Assembly: GCF_025821625.1 (NCBI RefSeq)
Contig: NZ_JACKSH010000005.1
Coordinates: forward strand, 1-64,000
Source: Mycolicibacterium pyrenivorans
GTDB lineage: Bacteria; Actinomycetota; Actinomycetes; Mycobacteriales; Mycobacteriaceae
Reading direction: 5' to 3'
DNA length: 64,000 bases
Shown here: piece after piece, positions 34,293 to 42,696 of the stretch
Position numbering within the stretch: position 1 is the stretch's first letter
How the letters are laid out: each line of letters starts with the position of its first letter
The notes under the pieces: generated by a model
Databases searched by the model: none
What the model was told of the DNA's origin: nothing
What the model saw: only the letters and a program-made list of their open reading frames with translations
Made by a program: the position numbers and the translations under genes

Positions 34293-35447
34293 ATGGCTGA
34301 AGCCGTCATCGTCGAGGCAGTGCGGTCGCCTGTCGGTAAGCGCAACGGCGGCTTGTCGGGGGTGCACCCGGGTGACCTGTCCGCGCAGGTGCTCAACGGC
34401 CTGGTGGAGCGCGCAGGCGTCGACCCGTCGATCGTCGACGACGTCATCTGGGGTTGCGTGATGCAGGCCGGTGAGCAGGCCCTCGACATCGCCCGCACCG
34501 CGGTGCTGACGGCCGGGTGGCCGGAGTCGGTTCCCGGTGTGACCGTGGACCGGCAGTGCGGGTCCAGCCAGCAGTCGGTGCACTTCGCCGCGGCGGGCGT
34601 GGTCGCAGGCCACTACGACGTCGTCGTCGCCGGCGGCGTGGAATCCATGTCGCGCACGCCCATGGGGTCCTCGCTGGCCAATGGTGGCCACCCGTACCCG
34701 GAGGCGTTCCGCGGTCGCTACCCCCAGACGCCCAACCAGGGCGTCGGGGCCGAGATGATCGCCGAGCAGTGGGGCTTCAGTCGGACCGATCTGGACCAGT
34801 TTTCGCTCGGATCGCATGAGAAGGCCGCTGCCGCACAGGATTCGGGTGCGTTCGACGATCAGATCGTGGCGATCAGGCAAACGGACGGGGCCCAGGACGC
34901 GGTCATTCTGAAGGACGAGGGCATCCGCCGCGGCGGCACCCTGGAGTCGATCGGCAAGATCAAGCCCGCCTTCAAAGAGGACGGCGTGATCCACGCGGGC
35001 AACAGCTCGCAGATCTCCGACGGTTCGGCGGCGCTGCTGTTCATGTCGGCGGAGAAGGCGAAGTCGTTGGGCCTCAAGCCGCTCGCGCGGGTGCACACCG
35101 CGGTGCTGGCCGGCGCCGACCCGGTCATCATGCTGACCGCGCCGATCCCGGCCACCCAGAAGGCGCTGCAGCGCTCCGGCCTGTCGCTCGACGAGATCGG
35201 CGTGTTCGAGGTCAACGAGGCCTTCGCGCCCGTGCCGATGGCGTGGCTGAAGGACATCGGCGCCGACGAGAAGAGGCTCAACCCCAACGGTGGTGCCGTC
35301 GCGCTCGGCCACCCGCTGGGCGGTTCCGGCGCCCGCATCATGACCACGATGCTCTACCACATGCGGGACAAGGGAATTCAGTACGGCCTGCAGACGATGT
35401 GTGAGGGTGGCGGCCAGGCGAACGCCACCATCCTGGAACTGCTGTGA
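34293..35447 (+). CDS. Acetyl-CoA acyltransferase (thiolase)
   Basis: A 384-residue degradative-type thiolase. The nucleophile is C89 in DRQCGSSQQ; NGGAVALGHPLGGSG carries the catalytic His and the second Cys is in QTMCEGGGQAN. It should cleave 3-ketoacyl-CoA to acetyl- or propionyl-CoA plus a shortened acyl-CoA. The sequence resembles FadA6-type steroid-ring thiolases from memory, but the chain substrate is not clear. It is first in a three-gene operon; an AAGGAGT site precedes ATG 34293. Confidence 0.9.
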   Translation: MAEAVIVEAVRSPVGKRNGGLSGVHPGDLSAQVLNGLVERAGVDPSIVDDVIWGCVMQAGEQALDIARTAVLTAGWPESVPGVTVDRQCGSSQQSVHFAAAGVVAGHYDVVVAGGVESMSRTPMGSSLANGGHPYPEAFRGRYPQTPNQGVGAEMIAEQWGFSRTDLDQFSLGSHEKAAAAQDSGAFDDQIVAIRQTDGAQDAVILKDEGIRRGGTLESIGKIKPAFKEDGVIHAGNSSQISDGSAALLFMSAEKAKSLGLKPLARVHTAVLAGADPVIMLTAPIPATQKALQRSGLSLDEIGVFEVNEAFAPVPMAWLKDIGADEKRLNPNGGAVALGHPLGGSGARIMTTMLYHMRDKGIQYGLQTMCEGGGQANATILELL

Positions 35448-36283
35448 CCGATGGTCCGACTTCTCAACGATCGGCGTCGGACGTGACGGAAGCCGCGATC
35501 GCCCCCGCCGCGATCACCGAGCGGCGGGGCAACGTCATGGTCATCACGATCAACCGGCCCGAGGCGCGCAACGCCATCAACAGTGCGGTCAGCGTCGCGG
35601 TGGGTGACGCGATGGACGAGGCGCAGCGCGACCCGGACGTCTGGGTGGTCGTGATCACCGGTGCCGGAGACAAATCCTTCTGTGCGGGTGCGGATCTCAA
35701 GGCGCTGTCCAAGGGCGAGAACATCGGCCATCCCGACCGGCCCAAGTGGGGGTTCGCCGGCTACGTCCGCCACTTCATCGACAAGCCGACGATCGCCGCC
35801 GTCAACGGCACGGCGCTGGGCGGCGGCACCGAACTCGCACTCGCCAGCGACCTCGTCGTCGCCGGGGAGAGCGCGAAATTCGGTCTGCCCGAAGTGAAGC
35901 GGGGCCTGATCGCCGCCGCGGGCGGCGTCTTCCGCATCGTCGACCAGCTCCCGCGCAAGGTCGCGCTCGGGATGATGTTCACCGGCGAACCGATCACCTC
36001 CGCCGAAGCGCTCAAGTGGGGACTGATCAACGAGGTGGTGGCCGACGGGACCGAGCTGGACGCAGCGCTCGCGCTGGCGGCGCGCATCACGGTCAACGCG
36101 CCGCTGGCCGTGCAGGCCAGCAAGCGGGTCGCGGTCGGCGTCGACGACGGCGTCGTGGCCGCCGACGAACCGGGCTGGTCGCGGACCATGCGTGAGGTCG
36201 CGACGGTGTTCGCGACCGAAGACGCCAAGGAAGGCCCCCTGGCGTTCGCGCAGAAAAGACCGCCTGTATGGAAGGCGATGTAA
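35444..36283 (+). CDS. Enoyl-CoA hydratase/isomerase family protein
   Basis: A 279-residue crotonase. Oxyanion-hole motifs FCAGADLKAL and NGTALGGGTELALASD are intact and GLPEVKRGLIAAAGG has a catalytic-type Glu. It adds water to, or isomerises, an enoyl-CoA. GTG at 35444 overlaps the thiolase stop by 4 bp (GTGA); the first ~30 residues are variable, so an internal start is possible. It is the second gene of the beta-oxidation operon. Confidence 0.9.
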   Translation: MTDGPTSQRSASDVTEAAIAPAAITERRGNVMVITINRPEARNAINSAVSVAVGDAMDEAQRDPDVWVVVITGAGDKSFCAGADLKALSKGENIGHPDRPKWGFAGYVRHFIDKPTIAAVNGTALGGGTELALASDLVVAGESAKFGLPEVKRGLIAAAGGVFRIVDQLPRKVALGMMFTGEPITSAEALKWGLINEVVADGTELDAALALAARITVNAPLAVQASKRVAVGVDDGVVAADEPGWSRTMREVATVFATEDAKEGPLAFAQKRPPVWKAM

Positions 36284-36320
36284 GCCAAGTAAGCCAGAAC
36301 AAGTGAGTTAGGGAATCCCC

Positions 36321-37475
36321 ATGAAGAGACTGATCTACGACGCCGAGCACGAGGCATTCCGCGACACCGTCCGCGGGTACATCGAAAGCGAGCTCGTTCC
36401 GAACGCCGAGAAGTGGGAGGCCGAGCGCATCGTCGATCGGTCGGCCTACGTGGCTGCCGGCAAGCACGGGCTCATCGGCTTCAACATGCCCGAGGAGTAC
36501 GGCGGCGGTGGCACCGACGACTTCCGGTTCAACGCCGTCATCGACGAGGAGATGTCCAAGGCCGGCGTTCCCGGGCCCGCGCTGAGTCTGCACAACGACG
36601 TGGTGGGCCCGTACTTCAAGGACCTGTCCAACGACGAACAGAAGAAGCGCTGGCTGCCCGGCATCGTCAGCGGCGAGACGATCATCGCGGTCGCGATGAC
36701 CGAACCCGGCGCAGGCAGTGACCTGGCGGGCATCCGTACCTCCGCGGTGCGCGACGGCTCAGGAGCGGACGCAGACTGGATCGTCAACGGCTCCAAGACG
36801 TTCATCTCGTCGGGTATCAACGCCGATCTCGTCGTGGTGGTGGCACGCACCGACCCGGAGGCCGGTCACAAGGGGTTCTCGCTGCTGGTGGTCGAGCGCG
36901 ACATGCCCGGTTTCACCCGTGGCCGCAAGCTCGACAAGATGGGCCTGCACGCTCAGGACACCTCCGAACTGCACTTCGAGAACGTCCGCGTGCCGTCGGC
37001 GAACGTGCTCGGCAAAGAGGGTCGCGGTTTCTACCACCTGATGACCAACCTGCCGTCCGAGCGGCTCTCGATCGCCATCTCCGCGATCGCCGGCGCCCGC
37101 GAAACCTGGCGGCAGACAGTGCAGTACGCCAAGGACCGCAAGGCGTTCGGTCAGTCCATCGGCAGCTTCCAGCACAACCGCTTCCTGCTCGCCGAGATGG
37201 ACACCGAGCTCGACGTGACCGAGCAGTACATCGACCGGTGCCTGCAGGGCGTCGTCGACGGCGAGCTGACCGCGGTCGAGGCGGCCAAGGCCAAGTGGTG
37301 GGCCACCGAGACCGCCAAGAAGGTGATCGACGGCTGCGTGCAGCTGCACGGCGGCTACGGCTACATGATGGAGTACCGGGTGGCCCGCGACTACGTGGAC
37401 TCCCGCATCCAGACGATCTTCGGCGGCACCACCGAGATCATGAAAGAGATCATCGGCCGCGACCTCGGCCTCTAA
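36321..37475 (+). CDS. Acyl-CoA dehydrogenase
   Basis: A 384-residue FAD-dependent acyl-CoA dehydrogenase with the AMTEPGAGSDLAGI FAD/substrate signature, a catalytic-type Glu in the ARETWRQTVQYAKDRKAFGQ helix region or nearby, and a C-terminal IQTIFGGTTEIMKEIIGRDLG end. It introduces the trans-2 double bond in an acyl-CoA. It follows the crotonase by 37 bp and completes a set able to carry out a beta-oxidation cycle except for the 3-hydroxyacyl-CoA dehydrogenase, which is missing here. Confidence 0.9.
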   Translation: MKRLIYDAEHEAFRDTVRGYIESELVPNAEKWEAERIVDRSAYVAAGKHGLIGFNMPEEYGGGGTDDFRFNAVIDEEMSKAGVPGPALSLHNDVVGPYFKDLSNDEQKKRWLPGIVSGETIIAVAMTEPGAGSDLAGIRTSAVRDGSGADADWIVNGSKTFISSGINADLVVVVARTDPEAGHKGFSLLVVERDMPGFTRGRKLDKMGLHAQDTSELHFENVRVPSANVLGKEGRGFYHLMTNLPSERLSIAISAIAGARETWRQTVQYAKDRKAFGQSIGSFQHNRFLLAEMDTELDVTEQYIDRCLQGVVDGELTAVEAAKAKWWATETAKKVIDGCVQLHGGYGYMMEYRVARDYVDSRIQTIFGGTTEIMKEIIGRDLGL

Positions 37476-37480
37476 CCGGC

Positions 37481-37529
37481 GATTCGGGTGTAGTTGGTCA
37501 CGCCCAGCGCGACCAGCTACACCCGAATC
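37481..37529. terminator. Long hairpin, bidirectional terminator
   Basis: A 19-bp stem (37481-37499 with 37511-37529, one mismatch) around an 11-nt loop lies between the convergent acyl-CoA dehydrogenase and fasciclin genes. It is the strongest hairpin in the window. Confidence 0.75.
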
Positions 37530-37538
37530 ACGGTAGGA

Positions 37539-38288
37539 CTAGCCGATCGGTGCTTCAGCGGCCGGCGAGAGCGGCGCTTCGGCGGGCGCTTCCGCGGGCA
37601 GCGGCTCGGTCGGAGTCGTCGTCGCGGTGGTCGTCGTCGAGGTGGTCGATGTCGCGCTCGTCGATGTCGGCGTGATCGGCGCAGGCGCCAATGCCGGATC
37701 CAGGACGGCGTCGATCAGGTAGATCCTGGCGTTCTGCGCCTGGATACCGCCGCAGATGACCTCGGTGGTCTCGTTGACCTGGATATCGCCCCCCGAGCCC
37801 GTCACCTCGACCTCGGTGCCCTCCTGCGTGGGCCGCTGCCCCTTGACGTCGTCGGGGCCGAGCAGGCCGAGGAAGGCGTGGTAGTACACCAGCTGGGTGA
37901 GCGCGGCCGGATCAGCGCGCAACATGGCGAGTTGCTCGGGCGGAAGCGCCGCGAACGCCTCGTTGGTGGGCGCGAAGATGACGTACGGGCCGTTGTCGAA
38001 CACCGAGGCGACGTTGACGGCCGGGTTGAGCTGGCCCGAGATCGCCTGGCTGAACGTGCTGACATCTGGAATGCTCGCCAGCGCGTTGCTGACGGGGATG
38101 TTGGCCAGGGTCTTCCAGTTGGGCAGGGCTTCCTTGAAGGGGCCACAGTCGGGTCCCTGGGGATCGGGGATCTCGGCGACCGGGGTGGTGGTCGGCTCGG
38201 CGTAGGCGTTGACTGCCAGCGGCACCGACAGTGCGATCGCGGTGGCACTCACAGCGACACCAATGGCCTTGCTGGTGCGGGTCTTCAC
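37539..38288 (-). CDS. Secreted fasciclin (FAS1) domain protein, MPT70/MPT83-like
   Basis: A 249-residue exported protein with a signal peptide (KAIGVAVSATAIALSVPLAV, cut after AYA), one FAS1 domain (residues ~60-190; H1-type YVIFAPTNEAFAAL and H2-type LVYYHAFLGLL) and a Thr/Ser/Pro/Ala-rich tail likely exposed at the wall and possibly mannosylated. FAS1 proteins mediate adhesion or wall interactions. GTG at 38288 has GAGGAG about 6 nt upstream and starts right at the signal peptide. Confidence 0.88.
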   Translation of the reverse strand: MKTRTSKAIGVAVSATAIALSVPLAVNAYAEPTTTPVAEIPDPQGPDCGPFKEALPNWKTLANIPVSNALASIPDVSTFSQAISGQLNPAVNVASVFDNGPYVIFAPTNEAFAALPPEQLAMLRADPAALTQLVYYHAFLGLLGPDDVKGQRPTQEGTEVEVTGSGGDIQVNETTEVICGGIQAQNARIYLIDAVLDPALAPAPITPTSTSATSTTSTTTTATTTPTEPLPAEAPAEAPLSPAAEAPIG

Positions 38289-38319
38289 GTTCTGCTCCTC
38301 ACGCTTCAGGTCGCCTGGC

Positions 38320-38349
38320 ATGGTATGTGCACGAATTGGTAACGGCCAA
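38320..38349 (-). promoter_or_regulatory. Candidate promoter of the fasciclin gene
   Basis: On the minus strand TTGGCC (38344-38349) and TACCAT (38320-38325) are separated by 18 bp, a reasonable SigA-type promoter about 30 bp before the start codon. The rest of the 192-bp gap shows nothing clear. Confidence 0.4.
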
Positions 38350-38480
38350 GTCGACCGAGCGACCCGACCGCGCTCGACATCCGGTTCCCGCACCGCTGAA
38401 CTGCGCGTTTCGGCCGTGGTGCGACGTTGAGACCGCTGCGTCACAAAGCCGCCAGCGGGGCGATGACGGGCGGGCCGGCG

Positions 38481-39083
38481 TCAGGAACCGTCGGGCAGCA
38501 ACCGGGCGACCACGCGGGCGAGCTCGTCGGCGGTGTCACGGAACGTTGCCGACCCGGAACTGGCCTGGACCATCGCGCCCACCAGGCTGAACTCGAGTGT
38601 CTCGGCGACCTCGGGCCACGTGCCCGACCGCAGCACGGTGCGCACCCGTCGATGCAGTTCGGCGTGGATGCGCCTGCGGATCGCGTGCACGGACGGTTCG
38701 CTGGAGATCAGCGCGCTCGAGCAGGCCGCGGCCAGGTCCGGCTCGTCGGCCAGCAACATCACGAGCTGATCGAACAACGTCACTACCCGCGCCTGCGCCG
38801 ACTGGTCGACGTCCACGCTCAGCGGCGCGTCGCGCAACAGGCCCAGGTACACCTCGGCGACGATCGCGTCCCTGGATCTGAAGTAGGCGCACAACTCGCC
38901 GTGCGGGACGCAGGCACGCTCCGCGATCCGCCGGGTGGTCAACTCGGTGAACGGCGCCTCGCGCAACAGTTCGACCGTCGCGTCCAGCACACGGCCGACC
39001 ACGGCATGATCCTCGCGGTCCCGGTCGCCGTAGGAGCGAAGGTAGATGATCTTCGCCGACGAATCGGCTGCCGGGTCAGCCAC
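38481..39083 (-). CDS. TetR family transcriptional regulator
   Basis: A 200-residue TetR protein: HTH at about residues 26-70 (LREAPFTELTTRRIAERACVPHGELCAYF, given in part), helical C-terminal domain with VGAMVQASSG. The unusual LCAYFRSRD instead of the common LYYHF-KD is still within the fold. It is 21 bp after the co-directional SDR gene, so both may be transcribed together; targets are unknown. Confidence 0.85.
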   Translation of the reverse strand: MADPAADSSAKIIYLRSYGDRDREDHAVVGRVLDATVELLREAPFTELTTRRIAERACVPHGELCAYFRSRDAIVAEVYLGLLRDAPLSVDVDQSAQARVVTLFDQLVMLLADEPDLAAACSSALISSEPSVHAIRRRIHAELHRRVRTVLRSGTWPEVAETLEFSLVGAMVQASSGSATFRDTADELARVVARLLPDGS

Positions 39084-39104
39084 GCCGCTACCTGCAGGTC
39101 CGGT

Positions 39105-40064
39105 TCACAAGGTCGAGCCTAGGGTCGCCGCACCGGGAGCGCAGAGTTGCTCGGACAGATCCCACAGCGCCAGCGCCCTGGATTCGTCCATGGCGTACGA
39201 CGCCGCGGCACCGATCCCGCAGTCGGACAGGTAGAGCCCGCCCAATCCGTCCAACTCGTCGCTGACCGCCGCCCACACCTGGGTGGCGGCACCGAGATCA
39301 GGTGTCGTGAAATCGCGTGTGACGTCCACGCGGCGGGCCTCGGGGTCGCGCTCCACGGCCTTCACCTTGGTCAGGCTGGCGAAGTCGTCCGCGGTCATAT
39401 GGCGCGCCAGCGATGTCGCGACGATCCCGGGATGCACCGCGAACGCGCGGACCCCGTTGTCGCGCAGTCGCCGGTCCAGTTCGACCGCGTGCAGCACATT
39501 GGCGGTCTTCGACGCGCCGTAGGCGGCGAACTTGTCGTAGTCCCGGCATTCCCAGTTGGGGTCGTCGAGGTCGACGTCACCCATGCGGTGGCCGTCCGAG
39601 GACAGGTTGACGACGCGCGCGCCGTCGGCGGCGACCAGCGTGGGAAGCAATGACCTTGTCAGTTCGAAATGACCCAGATGGTTTGTGCCGAACTGCATTT
39701 CGAAGCCCTCGGTGGTACGGCCGAAGGGGGTGAACATCACGCCGGCGTTGTTCATCAGCACATGCACCGCGGTGGTCAGGTCCTGGATGGCCGCCGCCGC
39801 CGTGGCGATGCTCGCCAGCGAGGCCAGGTCGAGGTGCACGTAGGACAGCTGTGCGCCGGGCACCTTCTCGCGCACCCACGATTCGGTGTCGGCGGCGTCG
39901 GCGGCATTACGCGCCGCCAGGATGACGTGGGCGCCGGTCGCGGCCAGCGCCGCGGCCGACTCGCGGCCCAGGCCCGAGGATGCGCCGGTGATCACGCAGG
40001 TCTTGCCGGTGAGATCGACGCCTTCGACCATCGCGGACGCCGACGGTGCGGATGTTGTTGCCAC
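39105..40064 (-). CDS. Short-chain dehydrogenase/reductase
   Basis: A 319-residue SDR. The cofactor motif is TGASSGLGRESA, NNAGVM follows, and the catalytic Tyr-Lys is in YGASKTANV. It resembles the retinol-dehydrogenase/WWOX-like branch with a longer C-terminus (LSDCGIGAAASYAMD). The substrate is unknown. GTG at 40064 gives a short leader before LTGKTCVITG; an ATG nearer the domain (MVEGVDLTGK) is also possible. It is divergent from the carbonic anhydrase-like gene. Confidence 0.85.
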   Translation of the reverse strand: MATTSAPSASAMVEGVDLTGKTCVITGASSGLGRESAAALAATGAHVILAARNAADAADTESWVREKVPGAQLSYVHLDLASLASIATAAAAIQDLTTAVHVLMNNAGVMFTPFGRTTEGFEMQFGTNHLGHFELTRSLLPTLVAADGARVVNLSSDGHRMGDVDLDDPNWECRDYDKFAAYGASKTANVLHAVELDRRLRDNGVRAFAVHPGIVATSLARHMTADDFASLTKVKAVERDPEARRVDVTRDFTTPDLGAATQVWAAVSDELDGLGGLYLSDCGIGAAASYAMDESRALALWDLSEQLCAPGAATLGSTL

Positions 40065-40124
40065 GACGTGAGGATCGCACGCGATGCCCGGGCCCTCCAC
40101 GGGTGGGCCGGAAAGTGGTGGCCC

Positions 40125-40130
40125 TACCAT
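40125..40130 (+). promoter_or_regulatory. -10 box TACCAT of a leaderless start
   Basis: TACCAT lies 7 nt before ATG 40138 in the divergent gap to the SDR gene and fixes the start over upstream ATGs. Confidence 0.55.
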
Positions 40131-40137
40131 GGCCGCC

Positions 40138-40668
40138 ATGCCCGAGCCCCTGATCCTGCCCATCGCCGGACACACGCCTGCGCTGCACCCGGAGAGCTGG
40201 GTGGCGCCCAATGCCACCCTGATCGGTCGGGTGACGCTGGCCGCCGGGTCGAGCGTCTGGTACGGCGCGATCCTGCGCGCCGAGGCCGAGCCCATCGAGA
40301 TCGGGGCGGGCAGCAACATCCAGGACGGCGTGACGATCCACGTCGACCCCGGCTTCCCGGCCCGGGTCGGTGCCGGCGTCACCGTCGGGCACAACGCGGT
40401 GCTGCACGGCTGCACCGTCGAGGACGACTCACTGATCGGCATGGGTGCGGTGGTGCTCAACGGTGCGACCGTCGGCGCGGGGTCGTTGATCGCGGCCGGC
40501 GCGGTGGTCGCGCAGGGGGCGGTGATCCCGCCGCGGTCGATGGTGGCCGGCGTGCCGGCCAAGGTCCGGCGCCAGCTCGGCGACGACGAGGTCGCCAACA
40601 TCCGCACGAACGCGCAGCTGTACCAGCAACTGGTCACGATGCACCGTGGCCAGGATCACGAGGGCTGA
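40138..40668 (+). CDS. Gamma-carbonic anhydrase-like hexapeptide protein
   Basis: A 176-residue left-handed beta-helix protein of the CamH/YrdA type. It has repeated hexapeptides and the three metal-ligand His positions in DGVTIHVDP, TVGHNAVLHG, with a C-terminal helix (DDEVANIRTNAQLYQQLV). Many such proteins are trimeric metal enzymes, some with carbonic anhydrase activity, some with unknown acyl- or thioester roles. ATG at 40138 is chosen because TACCAT lies 7 nt upstream. Confidence 0.87.
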   Translation: MPEPLILPIAGHTPALHPESWVAPNATLIGRVTLAAGSSVWYGAILRAEAEPIEIGAGSNIQDGVTIHVDPGFPARVGAGVTVGHNAVLHGCTVEDDSLIGMGAVVLNGATVGAGSLIAAGAVVAQGAVIPPRSMVAGVPAKVRRQLGDDEVANIRTNAQLYQQLVTMHRGQDHEG

Positions 40669-40715
40669 CGCGCCTCGACAGGTTCTGAATCGGGGGGTTC
40701 GGGTACAGGCCTACG

Positions 40716-41861
40716 GTGAACACCTTGCGGACACTGGTCACCGGCGCGACCGGGTATATCGGCTCTCGACTCGTCACCGCGCTGCTCGCGGAGGGTCATG
40801 AGGTGGTCGCTGCCAGCCGCAACCCGAACCGGCTCGCCGATTTCGGCTGGCACGACGAGGTGTCGGCCGTCGAACTCGACGCGCACGACGAAGACTCGGC
40901 CCACAAGGCATTCGCCGACGCCGGGTCGATCGACGTCGTCTACTACCTCGTCCACGGCATCGGGGAGCCCGGGTTCCGCGACGCGGACAACCTGGCCGCA
41001 GCCAACGTCGCCGCCGCGGCCAAGGCGGCGGGGGTGCGCCGCATCGTCTACCTCGGTGGGTTCGCCCCCGACGACAACTCGCTCTCGGAGCACCTGACCA
41101 GTCGCGCCGAGGTCGCGGCCGCGCTGACGGTCGACGACGGACCCGACGTGGTCTGGCTCGGCGCCGCCATGATCATCGGGGCCGGGTCGACGTCGTTCGA
41201 GATGCTGCGCTACGTCGCCGACCGGTTCCTGCTGCTGCCGATGCCCGAATGGTCGGCCAACCCGATCGATCCGATCTCCATCCGCGACGTGCTGCACTAC
41301 CTGGTCGCGGTGGCCGACCCCGACGTCCCCGCCGGGGCCTACGACATCAGCGGGCCGGACACCACCACCTACGGCGACCTGCTCAGGACCTACGCGCGCA
41401 CCGCGGGCATCTGGCGCACGCCGGTGGCGGTGTACGGCATCGACACCTGCCTGGTCTCGCGGGTGAGCGGCGTCGTGCTCCCCGTGCCGGGCGGCCTGGC
41501 CGGCGATCTCATTGAGTCTCTTGACTATCCGATGATGGCCTCGAAGAGTGGTCTCGGTGACCACGTCGCGGAGCCGCCGGGCGGGCTGCTCGGGGTCGAG
41601 GATGCGATGCGCCGCGCCGTCTCTAGTCCGAAGCGGCGTCCGGTGAACGCCCTGGCCGACGAGCACCACCTCGCCGACACCGACCCCCAGTGGGCAGGTG
41701 GCGACACGCGGCGGCTGCGGCACCTCGCGAGCACCGTGACGCCCTCGGCCGTGCAGCCCGTACTCCGCCTGATCGGGATCGTGCCCGGTCCCGTCGCGGG
41801 TGCGGTGCGCACCGGGCTGGACACCGTGATCGGCATGGTGCCGAAGGGGAGTCCGGCGTGA
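40716..41861 (+). CDS. NAD(P)-binding extended SDR-like protein
   Basis: A 381-residue protein with an N-terminal Rossmann domain (TLVTGATGYIGSRLVTALL) and an atypical SDR body lacking a clear YxxxK pair; YYLVHGIGEPGF and IVYLGGFAPDDNSLSEHL are characteristic of the mycobacterial group of this family (DUF2867-lacking relatives). It may be a redox sensor or a reductase; no substrate can be given. GTG at 40716 is the likely start. Its stop overlaps the next gene in GTGA. Confidence 0.8.
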   Translation: MNTLRTLVTGATGYIGSRLVTALLAEGHEVVAASRNPNRLADFGWHDEVSAVELDAHDEDSAHKAFADAGSIDVVYYLVHGIGEPGFRDADNLAAANVAAAAKAAGVRRIVYLGGFAPDDNSLSEHLTSRAEVAAALTVDDGPDVVWLGAAMIIGAGSTSFEMLRYVADRFLLLPMPEWSANPIDPISIRDVLHYLVAVADPDVPAGAYDISGPDTTTYGDLLRTYARTAGIWRTPVAVYGIDTCLVSRVSGVVLPVPGGLAGDLIESLDYPMMASKSGLGDHVAEPPGGLLGVEDAMRRAVSSPKRRPVNALADEHHLADTDPQWAGGDTRRLRHLASTVTPSAVQPVLRLIGIVPGPVAGAVRTGLDTVIGMVPKGSPA

Positions 41862-42568
41862 GCACACGCACCGGCCTGCCAGGGGAATTCATGCAGATCC
41901 TGCGCACCAAGGCCCCGCCGTTCAACGAACCGCCCTCGGTCATCGGCCGCCGCAAGATCGTCGTCGCCGTCTTCCTGCTGATCGGCGCTGCGCTGCTGGG
42001 TTATTCGCTGAGCCGGTCCCCGGGCGACGAGACGTTCCTGTGGCTCACCTTCGCGCTCGCGGGGGTCTGGGCCCTCGGGGCGTTCCTCTCCGGTCCGGTG
42101 CACTTCGGGCACGTGCGCTTCCGGGGACGCAACCAGCGTCCGGTCATCACGGGGAGCCTCGTCGGGCTGGCCCTCGGCGGCGCCTTCGTCGTCGGCGGCC
42201 TGGTCGCTCGCGAGATCCCGGGGGTGCGCGAATACATCACGCGGGTACTGGAATTCTCCAACGCCGGTCCGCTGGCACTGATCGTGTTCATCACCGTCGT
42301 AAACGGCGTCGCCGAGGAGATGTTCTTCCGCGGCGCCGTCTACACCGCATTGAGCAAGTACCACCCGGTGATCCTGTCGACCGTGTTGTACGTGATCGCG
42401 ACCGCCGCCACGACGGGCAACCCGATGCTGGGATTCGCCGCGATCATCCTCGGCACGGTCTGCGCGTTCGAACGCCGCGCGACCGGCGGAGTGCTCGCAC
42501 CCATGCTGACCCACTTCTTCTGGGGCCTGGTCATGGTGCTCGCGCTGCCCCCGATGTTCGGCGTCTGA
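41858..42568 (+). CDS. CPBP family intramembrane protease (CAAX-like)
   Basis: A 236-residue membrane protein with about six to seven helices and the CPBP motif VAEEMFFRG (EExxxR) followed by THFFWGL (second His). The family includes Rce1-like intramembrane proteases and bacteriocin self-immunity proteins. GTG at 41858 overlaps the upstream stop by 4 bp, so it is coupled to the NAD-binding protein. It is the last gene before the monooxygenase island. Confidence 0.87.
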   Translation: MSTRTGLPGEFMQILRTKAPPFNEPPSVIGRRKIVVAVFLLIGAALLGYSLSRSPGDETFLWLTFALAGVWALGAFLSGPVHFGHVRFRGRNQRPVITGSLVGLALGGAFVVGGLVAREIPGVREYITRVLEFSNAGPLALIVFITVVNGVAEEMFFRGAVYTALSKYHPVILSTVLYVIATAATTGNPMLGFAAIILGTVCAFERRATGGVLAPMLTHFFWGLVMVLALPPMFGV

Positions 42569-42617
42569 GTCTCAGCTCGGCGGGTGGGCCGCTCGCCACG
42601 GCTGGCACGCGCCGGGC

Positions 42618-42627
42618 GGCGTAATGC
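42618..42627 (+). promoter_or_regulatory. Island motif GGCGTAATGC
   Basis: First member of the GGCGYAATRN series, 69 nt before the start of the first monooxygenase gene and embedded in a GC-rich repeat (GCCGGGCGGCG). Confidence 0.5.
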
Positions 42628-42696
42628 GGCGGAAGCGTGGGTTGCGAGAGCCCGAAACAACGCCGAGCCAGATTGAAGCACCTGAAGGAGGTGCGG

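Noticed and set aside
37481-37529. Long hairpin considered as a small regulatory RNA
   Set aside because: Its place exactly between two convergent stops is explained by a bidirectional terminator and no promoter is seen.
42641-42696. Extending monooxygenase 1 upstream to a start at 42637
   Set aside because: The strong AAGGAGGT site and family start MFHLGWF place the start at 42697.
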